From Gemmatimonadales bacterium (GTDB lineage: Bacteria > Gemmatimonadota > Gemmatimonadetes > Palauibacterales > Palauibacteraceae), in the NCBI GenBank assembly GCA_030636765.1, contig DAOVWI010000012.1, forward strand, positions 1 through 23,504: a stretch of DNA of 23,504 nucleotides. The letters are read 5' to 3'. A program made the position numbers and the translations under genes. Under the pieces are notes generated by a model that was given only the letters and a program-made list of their open reading frames with translations, had not been told where the DNA came from and made no database searches. This document shows positions 7,730-15,130 of this stretch, in pieces (within the stretch, counting starts at the first letter, position 1; the number at the start of each line of letters is the position of its first letter).

Positions 7730-7939
7730 TCAGGCGGGCGAGGCGCCGAAACCCGCGGCTTCGACCGCTGCCACCAGCGCTTCGTCGCTGGTTTCGTTCG
7801 CGACGACGAGAGACGCTCGGCTCTCGCCCAGCTGAACGTCGACGCTTTCGACGCCGGCGACGGCGGCCAAGGCCTCGCTGACGCTGGACGTACACCCGTC
7901 GCACTTCATCCCCTGCACCTCCAGGCTCACTCGTCTCAC
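7730..7939 (-). CDS. Heavy-metal-associated (HMA) domain protein, CopZ-like copper chaperone
   Basis: A single HMA domain with the metal-binding MKCDGC motif (Cys13 and Cys16), followed by a family-like continuation SVSEALAAVAGVESVDVQLG and ending AAVEAAGFGA. It probably binds Cu(I) in the cytoplasm and passes it to a target. The chosen GTG start at 7939 overlaps the stop of the upstream VOC gene (GTGA) and gives 69 aa, the usual size of a stand-alone chaperone; the open frame reaches 7987, but the extra residues belong to the end of the VOC gene. No copper ATPase is present nearby. With the SCO1 and CtaG genes on the other strand it makes a third copper-related gene within 3 kb. Confidence 0.85.
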   Translation of the reverse strand: MRRVSLEVQGMKCDGCTSSVSEALAAVAGVESVDVQLGESRASLVVANETSDEALVAAVEAAGFGASPA

Positions 7940-8709
7940 TGGGCCACCGAGTGGATCGCGAAGAGCGCTCCCTGCGGATCCAAGCACTGGGCGATCAGAC
8001 CTCCGCCGGGTACCTCCATCGGTCCGCGGAGGACCTGGCCGCCCAGTTCCTTCACCCGCTCCGCCGTTGGGCGAACGTCATCCACCGTGATGTAGTAGAG
8101 CCATCCCGGCCGCACCGGCATACTCTCCGACACGGTGTACATGCCGCCCAACGGCGGCCCGCCACGCCCGTACATCTGGTAGATGCCGTCCTCTCCCATG
8201 TCCATCGCATCGGTTTTCTGCCAGCCGAACAACTCCGAGTAGAATCCGAACGCGGCCTCCTGGTCGGTAGCCGCGAGTTCGTGCCAGGAGAAATCGCCCG
8301 GTCGGGAGCTTTCCGGGGCCGGCGACGGCCGCTCCGGAGCATAGGCCGCGATCAGACTGCCGTTCGGGTCCTGGAGCACGGTGAAACGACCGGCGGTCGG
8401 GATGTCCGTGGGCGGCACCAGGACGGTGCCCCCCAGTCGCCTCGCCTGCTCGGCCGTGGCGTCCACATCGGGCGTGCCGACATACGCGAGCCAGTGAGGC
8501 GTGGCGCCCCCCGCGACAGCCTCGTCCGGCAACCGCATGAGTCCGCCGATCGGCACTTCCCCGTTCGTCCACATCGTGTACTGCGGCCCGTCCGTCTCGA
8601 ACGGCGCCGTACCCCACCCGATGAGATCGGTGTAGAAATCGACCGCCGTATCGGGATCCGAGGTGAGCAGTTCGTACCAAATGAACCGCCCGCGAAGGTC
8701 ATCCGACAT
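7936..8709 (-). CDS. Two-domain VOC (glyoxalase/bleomycin-resistance-like) protein
   Basis: Two tandem vicinal-oxygen-chelate domains, residues about 5-120 and 135-257. Each starts with the same pattern: FIWYELLTSDPDTAVDFYTDLIGW and FSWHELAATDQEAAFGFYSELFGW, followed by a GG(L/M) loop and ending LQDPNGSLIAAY and CLDPQGALFAIH. Proteins of this layout resemble the CFP30B/hydroxylase-like VOC group; the reaction is unknown. The start at 8709 has a strong AAGGAGG about 6 bases upstream; the longer open frame to 8772 is basic and unlikely. 257 aa. The last bases overlap the HMA gene start, so the pair is probably one transcript. Confidence 0.85.
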   Translation of the reverse strand: MSDDLRGRFIWYELLTSDPDTAVDFYTDLIGWGTAPFETDGPQYTMWTNGEVPIGGLMRLPDEAVAGGATPHWLAYVGTPDVDATAEQARRLGGTVLVPPTDIPTAGRFTVLQDPNGSLIAAYAPERPSPAPESSRPGDFSWHELAATDQEAAFGFYSELFGWQKTDAMDMGEDGIYQMYGRGGPPLGGMYTVSESMPVRPGWLYYITVDDVRPTAERVKELGGQVLRGPMEVPGGGLIAQCLDPQGALFAIHSVAQ

Positions 8710-8767
8710 CGAGCCCTCCTTCCCAAGCAGCTGGTGACCGGCAGGAGCCGGCGGGATCCGGGGAGCC

Positions 8768-8796
8768 ATCATATCGACGTCCGCGATGCCGGAAAA
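8768..8796 (-). promoter_or_regulatory. Promoter candidate for the VOC-HMA pair
   Basis: On the minus strand TATGAT (8773-8768, five of six consensus bases) follows TTTTCC (8796-8791) with a 17-base spacer, and lies about 60 bases before the VOC start. The -35 is weak. Confidence 0.3.
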
Positions 8797-8839
8797 GCGG
8801 TTCGGGCAGCCGACCGGAAAGGAGCACGGGCCGGAAACA

Positions 8840-8869
8840 AAGCGGGGCAGCCACCTGGCTGCCCCGCTT
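8840..8869 (-). terminator. Intrinsic terminator after the TonB gene
   Basis: A perfect 13-bp GC-rich stem (8840-8852 with 8857-8869) and a 4-base loop. Read on the minus strand it is followed by a short T-rich tract (TTGTTT). It lies about 43 bases past the TonB stop and before the promoter region of the VOC gene. Confidence 0.85.
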
Positions 8870-8911
8870 GACCACCGCCTCAGAGCCGCTCTGCGGCTCG
8901 CCCTCGTCAGC

Positions 8912-9595
8912 TCAGTGGACCTCGAACGAAATCGCCTGGGCGACCCACACGGCCGTGCGCTTGTCCCTGTTCTTGGCCGGCGTGAACTCCATCTCGTCCG
9001 CGCACCCCTGGGCGACGCGGTCCATAGCGATGTACCCGCTCGAGTGCTGAACGTGGGACTTCAGCACGTTGCCGCGGTCGTCGATGTAGATCCAGAGGAC
9101 GACGGTTCCCTCGATCTTCGCCTCCCTCAGCTGCGGCGGATAGTCCCTTTGCAGCATCTTCTGGATCTTGCCCGGGTTCTTCAGCCTCGGCGCTACGTCG
9201 TAGGGAATGAACGACGGTTTGTCGGAGGGGTCGAGGCCCCTTGCCACCGGCGGCGGCGCGAGGTTCTCGACCGGGTTCGACTCGAACGTGGTCGGCGCGA
9301 TCGTCACGTCCTCGTTTACCTCCGCCGCCGCGACCTTCGGCGTCGCGGGCCGAGCGATATTCTCGGGCGGAGGCGGAACCCTCACCTCCGGCGGGAGCTC
9401 GATCGCCTCGAGCTCGGTGACACTACCCGCCAGATCGGCGGCCCTGAGGTTGGGGAAGAAGTGAAAGAAGGCGAAGTGCAGGCCGACGGCCACGATCACT
9501 CCAAAGCCAACCCAATCTCTGTAGTGGGACTTGAACGCGTCGTTGGCCGACGCTGGATGCTCTCGCTGTTCGATCCGCCGTCCGGTCTCTTCCAT
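8912..9595 (-). CDS. Energy transducer TonB family protein
   Basis: Predicted inner-membrane-anchored protein that couples the proton motive force to outer-membrane receptors. Layout: short cytoplasmic N-terminus, one transmembrane helix about residues 29-47 (VGFGVIVAVGLHFAFFHFF), a Pro-rich periplasmic spacer (LPPEVRVPPPPE), then a TonB C-terminal domain from about residue 150 (YPPQLREAKIEGTVVLWIYI, DDRGNVLKSHVQHSSGY, EFTPAKNRDK). The ATG at 9595 has GAGGAGGG about 8 bases upstream; an in-frame codon at 9631 is less likely. 227 aa. ExbB and ExbD genes are not nearby, so it must use partners encoded elsewhere. A strong terminator follows. Confidence 0.88.
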   Translation of the reverse strand: MEETGRRIEQREHPASANDAFKSHYRDWVGFGVIVAVGLHFAFFHFFPNLRAADLAGSVTELEAIELPPEVRVPPPPENIARPATPKVAAAEVNEDVTIAPTTFESNPVENLAPPPVARGLDPSDKPSFIPYDVAPRLKNPGKIQKMLQRDYPPQLREAKIEGTVVLWIYIDDRGNVLKSHVQHSSGYIAMDRVAQGCADEMEFTPAKNRDKRTAVWVAQAISFEVH

Positions 9596-9827
9596 CTCGC
9601 CACCCTCCTCGGCCCGCGGGTCGGCCGCCACAGCTGGCGGGGGCCGCGGGCCGCTCTGACTTCTCTCCTACCCTTCGGATCCGCGGGGAAGGCGGACGGC
9701 TAGCCGGTCTCCCCGCTGCCCGAGCTCAACGTAGGATCGAGAGGGTGAAGTGTCTGTCGGGAAACGGCTTCGATAACGTGTAGGGAGTTTCCCGTCCGGC
9801 TTGCCCGGGATCTCCCTGGCCCGCCCG
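9596..9827. other. Non-coding gap between the TonB gene and the 66-aa membrane protein gene, with inverted repeats
   Basis: No convincing gene. It contains an 8-bp inverted repeat CGGGAAAC (9758-9765) / GTTTCCCG (9787-9794) with a 21-base loop, and the 10-bp palindrome CGGCTAGCCG (9697-9706). Either could be an operator for the TonB gene, or the first could be a leaky terminator of the upstream small gene. No clear promoter hexamers were seen. Confidence 0.35.
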
Positions 9828-10028
9828 CTACGACCCGGCGGACTTGTTCAGCCGCAGCGCCGCGAGGGCCAGGTACGCCCCCGCCAGGACGGCAATCGCG
9901 CTCGCCCACGTCGGCAAGCTCCAGCCGGAGACCACGAACCCCGAGCCGGAAGCGATTCGAACGGCGTGTACGAGCGCGAGCAGCCCGAACAGCAGGCCGG
10001 CCACCAGGTTGAACGTCCGCTGGCTCAT
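9828..10028 (-). CDS. Small two-helix membrane protein, conserved hypothetical
   Basis: 66 aa with two hydrophobic helices, about residues 6-25 (FNLVAGLLFGLLALVHAVRI) and 38-58 (SAIAVLAGAYLALAALRL), joined by a loop with GWSLPTW. The pattern of F..AG..F...AL.H..R and GW..P.W is one I associate with small, widely distributed uncharacterised membrane proteins. An AGGAG lies about 6 bases before the ATG, which supports translation. It is followed, 233 bp on, by the TonB gene on the same strand. No function can be assigned. Confidence 0.7.
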   Translation of the reverse strand: MSQRTFNLVAGLLFGLLALVHAVRIASGSGFVVSGWSLPTWASAIAVLAGAYLALAALRLNKSAGS

Positions 10029-10190
10029 CGGTTCTCCTAGGTTGTCCGGGAAAGAGGTGGTTCGAATCGATTCAATCTATCGGGCCGGGAGGGGTGCAGG
10101 TAGCGGGCCCGGACACGGCGCCTCTGGCCCGGCGTCCACTGACGTACAAGCTTGGGTAGCATCTCTTACGTTTGGAAAGGAGCAGGAGCC

Positions 10191-10937
10191 GTGGCAAGAC
10201 CGTTCGATCTCGAGGCCGCAGCGGAAACCAAGCGGCTTGTCGGGCTGCTCGGGCGAAAGCGGACGGCGGCCATCCGCGAGGTGGAAGCCCTCTTCGCTGA
10301 CTGTGACTGTGTGAGGGATATCACAGCGGACCAGGTGGCGGAGGCCGCGCTGCGTCACGGGGTGGACCTGGGAGGCAAGTACCGTGGCGCCTGCCGCGAT
10401 CTCTACCGGCGATTCCTCAAGCAGTGCCTGGACGACCAGCGGCTCACGCAGGAGGAGAGGGCGGATCTCGCTCACCTGAAGAAGGTCCTGAAGCTGAACG
10501 CCGAGCACGTGGCGACGGTGCACGATCAGGTGGCCCGAGCGGTATACGGGCAGGCGCTCGAAGAGGTATTGGAGGATCACCGTGTCGATCCGGACGAGGC
10601 GGATTTCCTGCGGGAGCTCAGGGAACAGCTCGAGCTAGCGGAGCCCGTCGCGGAACGCTTGCACGAGAAGGAGGAACGGCGTGCCCGGCAGCGCTACTTC
10701 TCGAAGACGATCTCGACCGAGGGCGCACTCTTCGCCTCGCGCGAGGCAACCCTGGAGCTGAGCGGCACATCGAATGAGAGCCTCGAGCGCGCCGTCAACG
10801 CCGCACTGGAGGAAGCGTGTCGGGCCGTGCCGGAGCTCGGATACGCCGAGATCCGACGGGTCAGCATCAGGGTCGAGGATGGCCGGGCCGCGGAGTGGCA
10901 CGTGGAGCTGAAGGCACGGCTCAAAGCCGACAGCTAG
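10191..10937 (+). CDS. Fusion of a duplicated helical (TerB-like) region with a C-terminal dodecin-like domain
   Basis: GTG 10191 is preceded by AAAGGAGCAGGAGCC, a strong ribosome site; the open frame begins at 10152. 248 aa. Residues 1-165 are all-alpha and contain two similar halves: about 75-113 (FLKQCLDDQRLTQEERADL) and 122-160 (ALEEVLEDHRVDPDEADFL), each with an acidic turn followed by a leucine-spaced helix. This resembles TerB-type acidic helical repeats, but that assignment is tentative. Residues about 186-245 match dodecin: ATLELSGTSNESLERAVNAA, then YAEIRRVSIRVEDGR and EWHVELKARL. Dodecins are 65-75 aa flavin-storage proteins that form 12-mers. The flavin-stacking Trp appears to be Tyr218 and the partnering Gln His237, so flavin binding is uncertain. 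It lies 14 bp upstream of the phosphorylase gene, so the two may be cotranscribed. Confidence 0.75.
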   Translation: MARPFDLEAAAETKRLVGLLGRKRTAAIREVEALFADCDCVRDITADQVAEAALRHGVDLGGKYRGACRDLYRRFLKQCLDDQRLTQEERADLAHLKKVLKLNAEHVATVHDQVARAVYGQALEEVLEDHRVDPDEADFLRELREQLELAEPVAERLHEKEERRARQRYFSKTISTEGALFASREATLELSGTSNESLERAVNAALEEACRAVPELGYAEIRRVSIRVEDGRAAEWHVELKARLKADS

Positions 10938-10951
10938 CGCGAGAACCCGGA

Positions 10952-13123
10952 GTGCCTGAACACCTCGTCAGAGGACCGGCGGCGAGCCGCATACCCGACA
11001 TCCCGGAAGGAATCGCAGGGCTGCGGGACATGGCCCTGAACCTCTCGTGGAGCTGGAAGCGCGAGGCGCGAGCCCTCTTCCGTTCCATCGACGGGCCGCT
11101 CTGGCATCTCACTCGGCACAACCCCGTGGCCCTGCTGCAGCGAGTCGACCACTCGCGGCTCGTCGCCTGCTCGGAAGACCCGGAGTTCGTCGCTCTGTAC
11201 GATCGGGTCGCGGCAGGGCTCGCCCAGGAGACGAACGACGAAGGAACCTGGTTCGCCACCCGTTACGAGGAGCTCCGGGAGCGGCCCATAGCCTACTTCT
11301 GTGCGGAATTCGGCCTCCACAACAGCGTGCCGATCTATTCGGGAGGACTCGGCGTTCTCGCTGGCGACCACTGCAAGGCGGCGTCGGACCTCGGCGTCCC
11401 TCTCATCGGCGTGGGGCTGCTGTACACGCGGGGATACTTCGACCAGGCGCTGACGCTCGACGGCCAGCAGCAGGACTCCGACGCGACCTTCGACCTCTCG
11501 GCCACCCCCCTCGAGCAGCTGCTCGGGCCGAGCGGCGAACCGTATCTCACGTGGCTCGACAGCTCCGGGCGCCGAATCTACGTGGGAGCGTGGCGGCTCA
11601 TGGTGGGCCGCGTTCCGATCTACCTGCTCGATACGGACCTGAGACAGAACGACCCCGCCGATCGAGAGCTGTCCCACAAGCTCTACGCCGGGGGCGCCGA
11701 CCTTCGCTTGAGACAGGAGGGACTTCTCGGGATCGGCGGCGTCCGCGTGCTCCGCGCCCTGGGCATCGAGCCGGTCGTCTGGCATGCGAACGAGGGCCAC
11801 GCCTCCTTCATGCTCGTGGAACGGGTGCGGGAGCTGACATCCGATGGAACCCCGTTCGACGAGGCGGTCCGCCGTGTACGCGCCACGAGCGTGTTCACGA
11901 CGCATACGCCGGTTTCGGCCGGACACGACATGTTCTCGCACGAGCAGATCGAGGAGTGGGCGGGTCCGTATTGGGAGAGCATCGGCCCCGACCGGGAGGC
12001 GTTCCTGCACCTCGGCTACCACCCCGAGATGGACCATCAGGTGTTCCACATGACGGCCGCAGCCATCCGGCTCGCCGGCCAGGTGAACGGGGTGTCGGAG
12101 CGGCACGGCCGCGAGACCCGGCACATCTGGCAAGGCCTGTGGGAGGGCCGTGAGGCGTCGGACGTGCCGATTCACCACGTGACGAACGGCGTGCACCTGG
12201 GAACCTGGATGAATTACGCCATCCTCGGCCTCCTGGACGAGCACCTTGGCGCGGGATGGGAGACGCATCTCGACGAGCCCGGCTTCTGGGGCTTCGCCCT
12301 CGGCCTGGATCCCGCCCGGCTCTGGGAGGTGCACTGTTTTCTGAAGGCGACGTTGATCGAGTTCATCCGTGAAGAGGCGCGACGCAGGTGGCGCGACAAG
12401 TGGGAGAAAGCGGCGCACCTGGTCGGTGCCGGCACGCTTCTCGACCCGCTGGCGCTCACGATCGGCTTCGCGCGCCGCTTCGCCGCCTACAAGCGCGCCG
12501 ACCTCGTGTTTCGCGATTCGGAGCGACTGCTCCGAATCCTGACCGACCCATGGCGCCCGGTGCAGATCATCTTCTCCGGGAAGGCTCACCCGCAGGACGA
12601 GGACGGGAAGCGCCTGCTCCAGCGGGTCTACTCCCACACCCGGGACAAGCGCTTCGAGGGCCGCATCGCCTTCATCGAGGAGTACGACATGCACTTGGGA
12701 CACCGCCTTGTCGAGGGCGTCGACCTGTGGATGAACGTGCCCCGGCCGCCGCTCGAGGCGTGCGGCACGAGCGGGATGAAGGCGGCCCTCAACGCGGTTC
12801 CGCAGCTGGGCACGCTGGATGGCTGGTGGGCCGAGGGCTACACCGGTCGAAACGGCTGGGCGATTCCTCGCTCGAAGGGCGACGACACGGACGACGCGGA
12901 CGCGGAACACCTGTACTCGGCGCTGGAGCAACAGATCGTTCCGGCGTTCTACACGCGCGATGAGCGGAACGTCCCGCTGGCCTGGGTGGAGCGCATGAAG
13001 CGCGCGCTGAAGATGGGGGGCGAACGCTACACGGTCCGGAGAATGCTGCAGGAGTACGTGCGGGACTACTACGTCCCGGCGATGCGTGGAGAGGTCGGGC
13101 CGGACGATCCTCCCACACTCTAG
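10952..13123 (+). CDS. glgP: Alpha-glucan (glycogen) phosphorylase, short DUF3417-containing type
   Basis: Cytoplasmic PLP enzyme releasing glucose-1-phosphate from alpha-1,4-glucan ends. The N-terminus shows the DUF3417 pattern of this family (GLRDMALNLSWSW, WHLTRHNPVALL), then the catalytic domain: YFCAEFGLHNSVPIYSGGLG, LLYTRGYFDQ, HANEGHASFM, THTPVSAGHDMFSHEQ, IGFARRFAAYKRADLVF and EACGTSGMKAALN, whose Lys610 is the expected PLP-binding lysine. GTG 10952 is the best start because it begins just before conserved sequence and avoids overlapping the upstream gene; the ribosome site is weak, so coupling to the upstream gene is plausible. About 723 aa. The stop shares the CTAG tetranucleotide with the stop of the convergent branching enzyme. 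A long open frame lies antisense to it but is a GC artefact. Confidence 0.93.
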   Translation: MPEHLVRGPAASRIPDIPEGIAGLRDMALNLSWSWKREARALFRSIDGPLWHLTRHNPVALLQRVDHSRLVACSEDPEFVALYDRVAAGLAQETNDEGTWFATRYEELRERPIAYFCAEFGLHNSVPIYSGGLGVLAGDHCKAASDLGVPLIGVGLLYTRGYFDQALTLDGQQQDSDATFDLSATPLEQLLGPSGEPYLTWLDSSGRRIYVGAWRLMVGRVPIYLLDTDLRQNDPADRELSHKLYAGGADLRLRQEGLLGIGGVRVLRALGIEPVVWHANEGHASFMLVERVRELTSDGTPFDEAVRRVRATSVFTTHTPVSAGHDMFSHEQIEEWAGPYWESIGPDREAFLHLGYHPEMDHQVFHMTAAAIRLAGQVNGVSERHGRETRHIWQGLWEGREASDVPIHHVTNGVHLGTWMNYAILGLLDEHLGAGWETHLDEPGFWGFALGLDPARLWEVHCFLKATLIEFIREEARRRWRDKWEKAAHLVGAGTLLDPLALTIGFARRFAAYKRADLVFRDSERLLRILTDPWRPVQIIFSGKAHPQDEDGKRLLQRVYSHTRDKRFEGRIAFIEEYDMHLGHRLVEGVDLWMNVPRPPLEACGTSGMKAALNAVPQLGTLDGWWAEGYTGRNGWAIPRSKGDDTDDADAEHLYSALEQQIVPAFYTRDERNVPLAWVERMKRALKMGGERYTVRRMLQEYVRDYYVPAMRGEVGPDDPPTL

Positions 13124-15045
13124 CCTGCCGGCTTCAGCCAGAGAACCGACAGAGCCGGAACGAATACCTCCGCACGGCACGGTGCGTCGGCGCCCCGGCC
13201 TTCGACCTCGACGGCCTGGATGTCGTTCGCGGCAACTCGGCCCCGCCCGCCGTAGCGCCTGGAATCCGTGTTCAGCAGGACGCGGTATCGGCCGCCGGTC
13301 GGCAGCTGCAGCTCGTACGCCGGCTGGTCCCGGGCCGAGAGGTTCGCCACGACCACCACGAGCTCCCCGGGATCGCTCGCTCGACGGACGAAGGAGAGGA
13401 CGCTCCCGCGGGAGTCATGCACGTCCAACCACTCGAACCCGTCGGCCGAGTCGTCCCGCTCGTGCAGCGCGGGCTCAACCCCGTACAGCTCGTTGAGATC
13501 ACGAACCAGACGCTGGAGTCCGTGATGGAGCGGGAGCGTGGGCAGCGTCCAGTCGAGCTCGCCGTCGTGGTCCCACTCGCGCAGCGCGCCGATCTCGCCC
13601 CCCATGAAGAGCAGCTTCCGTCCAGGATGCGCCCACATGTAGCCGTAGAGCGACCGGAGTCCAGCGAAGCGCTCGGCCTCCACGCCCGGCATCTTGCCGA
13701 GCAGCGAGCGCTTGAGATGGACCACCTCGTCGTGGGAGAGCGGCAGCACGTAGCGTTCGCCGAACGCGTACATGATCGAAAAGGTGATCGTCTCGTGGTG
13801 CGCGGCCCGCTCCGCGAACGGGAGCTGGAAGAACCGGAGCGTATCGTTCATCCAGCCCATGTTCCACTTCAGATCGAAACCGAGCCCACCCTCCCCTGCC
13901 GGCCGCGAGACGCCGGGCCAGACCGTCGATTCCTCGGCAATACGCAGCGCGCCTGGGTGCTCCGCGTGAAGCGTGTCGTTGAGGCGCTGAAGAAAGTCGA
14001 CTGCCTCCAGGTTCTCGCGCCCACCGCGGATGTTCGGAACCCACTCTCCCGGCGCCCGGGAGTAATCCAGGTACAGCATCGACGCGACCGCATCCACGCG
14101 GAGCCCATCGACATGGTACTCCTCCAACCAGAACAGGGCGCTCGAGGTCAGGAATGAAGCCACCTCCGGCCGGCCGTAGTCGAAGATCGCGGTCTCCCAG
14201 TCGGGGTGCTCGCCCCGGCGCGGATCCGCGTGCTCGTACAGGTGGGTTCCGTCAAACAGGGCCAGGCCGTGGGGGTCCCTCGGAAAGTGGGCCGGCACCC
14301 AGTCCAGGATGACGCCGAGTCCCATCTGGTGCGCCGCATCGACGAAGTGCCGAAAGTCGTCGGGCGCGCCGAAGCGCGAGGTGGGGGCGAAGTAGCCGAT
14401 CGGCTGATAGCCCCAGCTGCCGTCGAACGGATGCTCCGTGACCGGCAGCATCTCGAGGTGCGTGAAACCCAGGTCCTTGGCGTACGGGAGGAGAGTGGCG
14501 GCCAGCTCTCGATAGCTCAGCCAACCTCCGGGGTCCCCACGTCGGCGCCACGAACCCAGGTGCACTTCGTAGATCGACATCGGAGCGGACGGGACCTGAT
14601 CCTCGGCCCTTCGCTCCATCCAGGCCGCGTCGCCCCACACGTGGCGGCGAAGGTCGACGACAACCGATGTGCTGCCCGACCAGGACTCCATGGCGAAGCC
14701 GACCGGATCGCACTTCTCCACGGGGTCACGGCGCGCGGTCAGGATCTCGTACCTGTACCGAGCGCCCTCGGCGACGCCGGGCACGAAGAGCTCCCACACG
14801 CCGGCTTCCTCCCGCCGGTGCATCGGGTGGCGACGGCCCTCCCACCGGTTGAAGTCCCCAGCGAGGTGCACCCTCCTCGCGTGCGGCGCCCAGACCGCGA
14901 AGCACGCCCCCTCGACGCCCTCGACGACCCGCAGGTGCGCACCGAGAAACTCGTGGATCCGGACGTGCTCGCCCTTACGGAAGCTGAGAAGATCCGCTGC
15001 GTCCAGTAGTTGCCGACGCCCGAGCGGTACTCCTAGTTTGCCCAT
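13120..15045 (-). CDS. glgB: 1,4-alpha-glucan branching enzyme (GH13)
   Basis: Makes alpha-1,6 branches in glycogen. Domain order: short N-terminus, CBM48 beta-sandwich (about residues 35-125; FAVWAPHARRVHLAGDFNRW), GH13 catalytic barrel (MSIYEVHLGSWRR, LGVILDWVPAHFPRD, DGLRVDAVASMLYLDY, RIAEESTVWPGV, LPLSHDEVVHLKRSLLGKMPG, MGGEIGALREWDHDG), and a C-terminal beta domain ending VLWLKPAG. Predicted nucleophile Asp318 and acid/base Glu371, 53 residues apart as in the E. coli enzyme. The ATG at 15045 has only a weak ribosome site, but upstream codons have no family similarity. 641 aa, the normal size of the short bacterial form. It is divergent from glgA across 85 bp and convergent with the phosphorylase gene. 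Confidence 0.95.
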   Translation of the reverse strand: MGKLGVPLGRRQLLDAADLLSFRKGEHVRIHEFLGAHLRVVEGVEGACFAVWAPHARRVHLAGDFNRWEGRRHPMHRREEAGVWELFVPGVAEGARYRYEILTARRDPVEKCDPVGFAMESWSGSTSVVVDLRRHVWGDAAWMERRAEDQVPSAPMSIYEVHLGSWRRRGDPGGWLSYRELAATLLPYAKDLGFTHLEMLPVTEHPFDGSWGYQPIGYFAPTSRFGAPDDFRHFVDAAHQMGLGVILDWVPAHFPRDPHGLALFDGTHLYEHADPRRGEHPDWETAIFDYGRPEVASFLTSSALFWLEEYHVDGLRVDAVASMLYLDYSRAPGEWVPNIRGGRENLEAVDFLQRLNDTLHAEHPGALRIAEESTVWPGVSRPAGEGGLGFDLKWNMGWMNDTLRFFQLPFAERAAHHETITFSIMYAFGERYVLPLSHDEVVHLKRSLLGKMPGVEAERFAGLRSLYGYMWAHPGRKLLFMGGEIGALREWDHDGELDWTLPTLPLHHGLQRLVRDLNELYGVEPALHERDDSADGFEWLDVHDSRGSVLSFVRRASDPGELVVVVANLSARDQPAYELQLPTGGRYRVLLNTDSRRYGGRGRVAANDIQAVEVEGRGADAPCRAEVFVPALSVLWLKPAG

Positions 15046-15130
15046 GCTAACCCATTCCGAACGCCGCTTCGGCCCGTTATCACCGACTTTCCGGCCGTGC
15101 GTGGCGCCCCTGAGTGTTGGGAGTCGGAGT
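15046..15130. promoter_or_regulatory. Divergent glgB-glgA control region (85 bp)
   Basis: The two genes are transcribed away from each other, so both promoters, or upstream parts of them, must lie here. I could not find convincing -35/-10 pairs. GGGAG at 15119-15123, seven bases before the glgA ATG, is the likely ribosome site. Confidence 0.45.

Noticed and set aside
9700..9909. 69-codon minus-strand frame overlapping the small membrane protein gene
   Set aside because: Gly/Arg/Pro-rich, with no ribosome site or motif; the 66-aa frame at 9828-10028 fits a real membrane protein better.
10817..10951. Longer glgP start at 10817
   Set aside because: It would overlap the dodecin-fusion gene by over 120 bp, and the added residues are Arg/Gly-rich with no similarity to phosphorylases.
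10934..13180. Open frame of 748 codons antisense to the whole phosphorylase gene
   Set aside because: It mirrors glgP, has Arg/Pro/Val-rich composition without domain motifs, and long antisense frames are expected in high-GC DNA.
14669..15130. N-terminal extension of the glgA frame into glgB
   Set aside because: The extension translates to basic Ser/Arg-rich sequence antisense to conserved glgB codons; the ATG at 15131 with GGGAG upstream is better.
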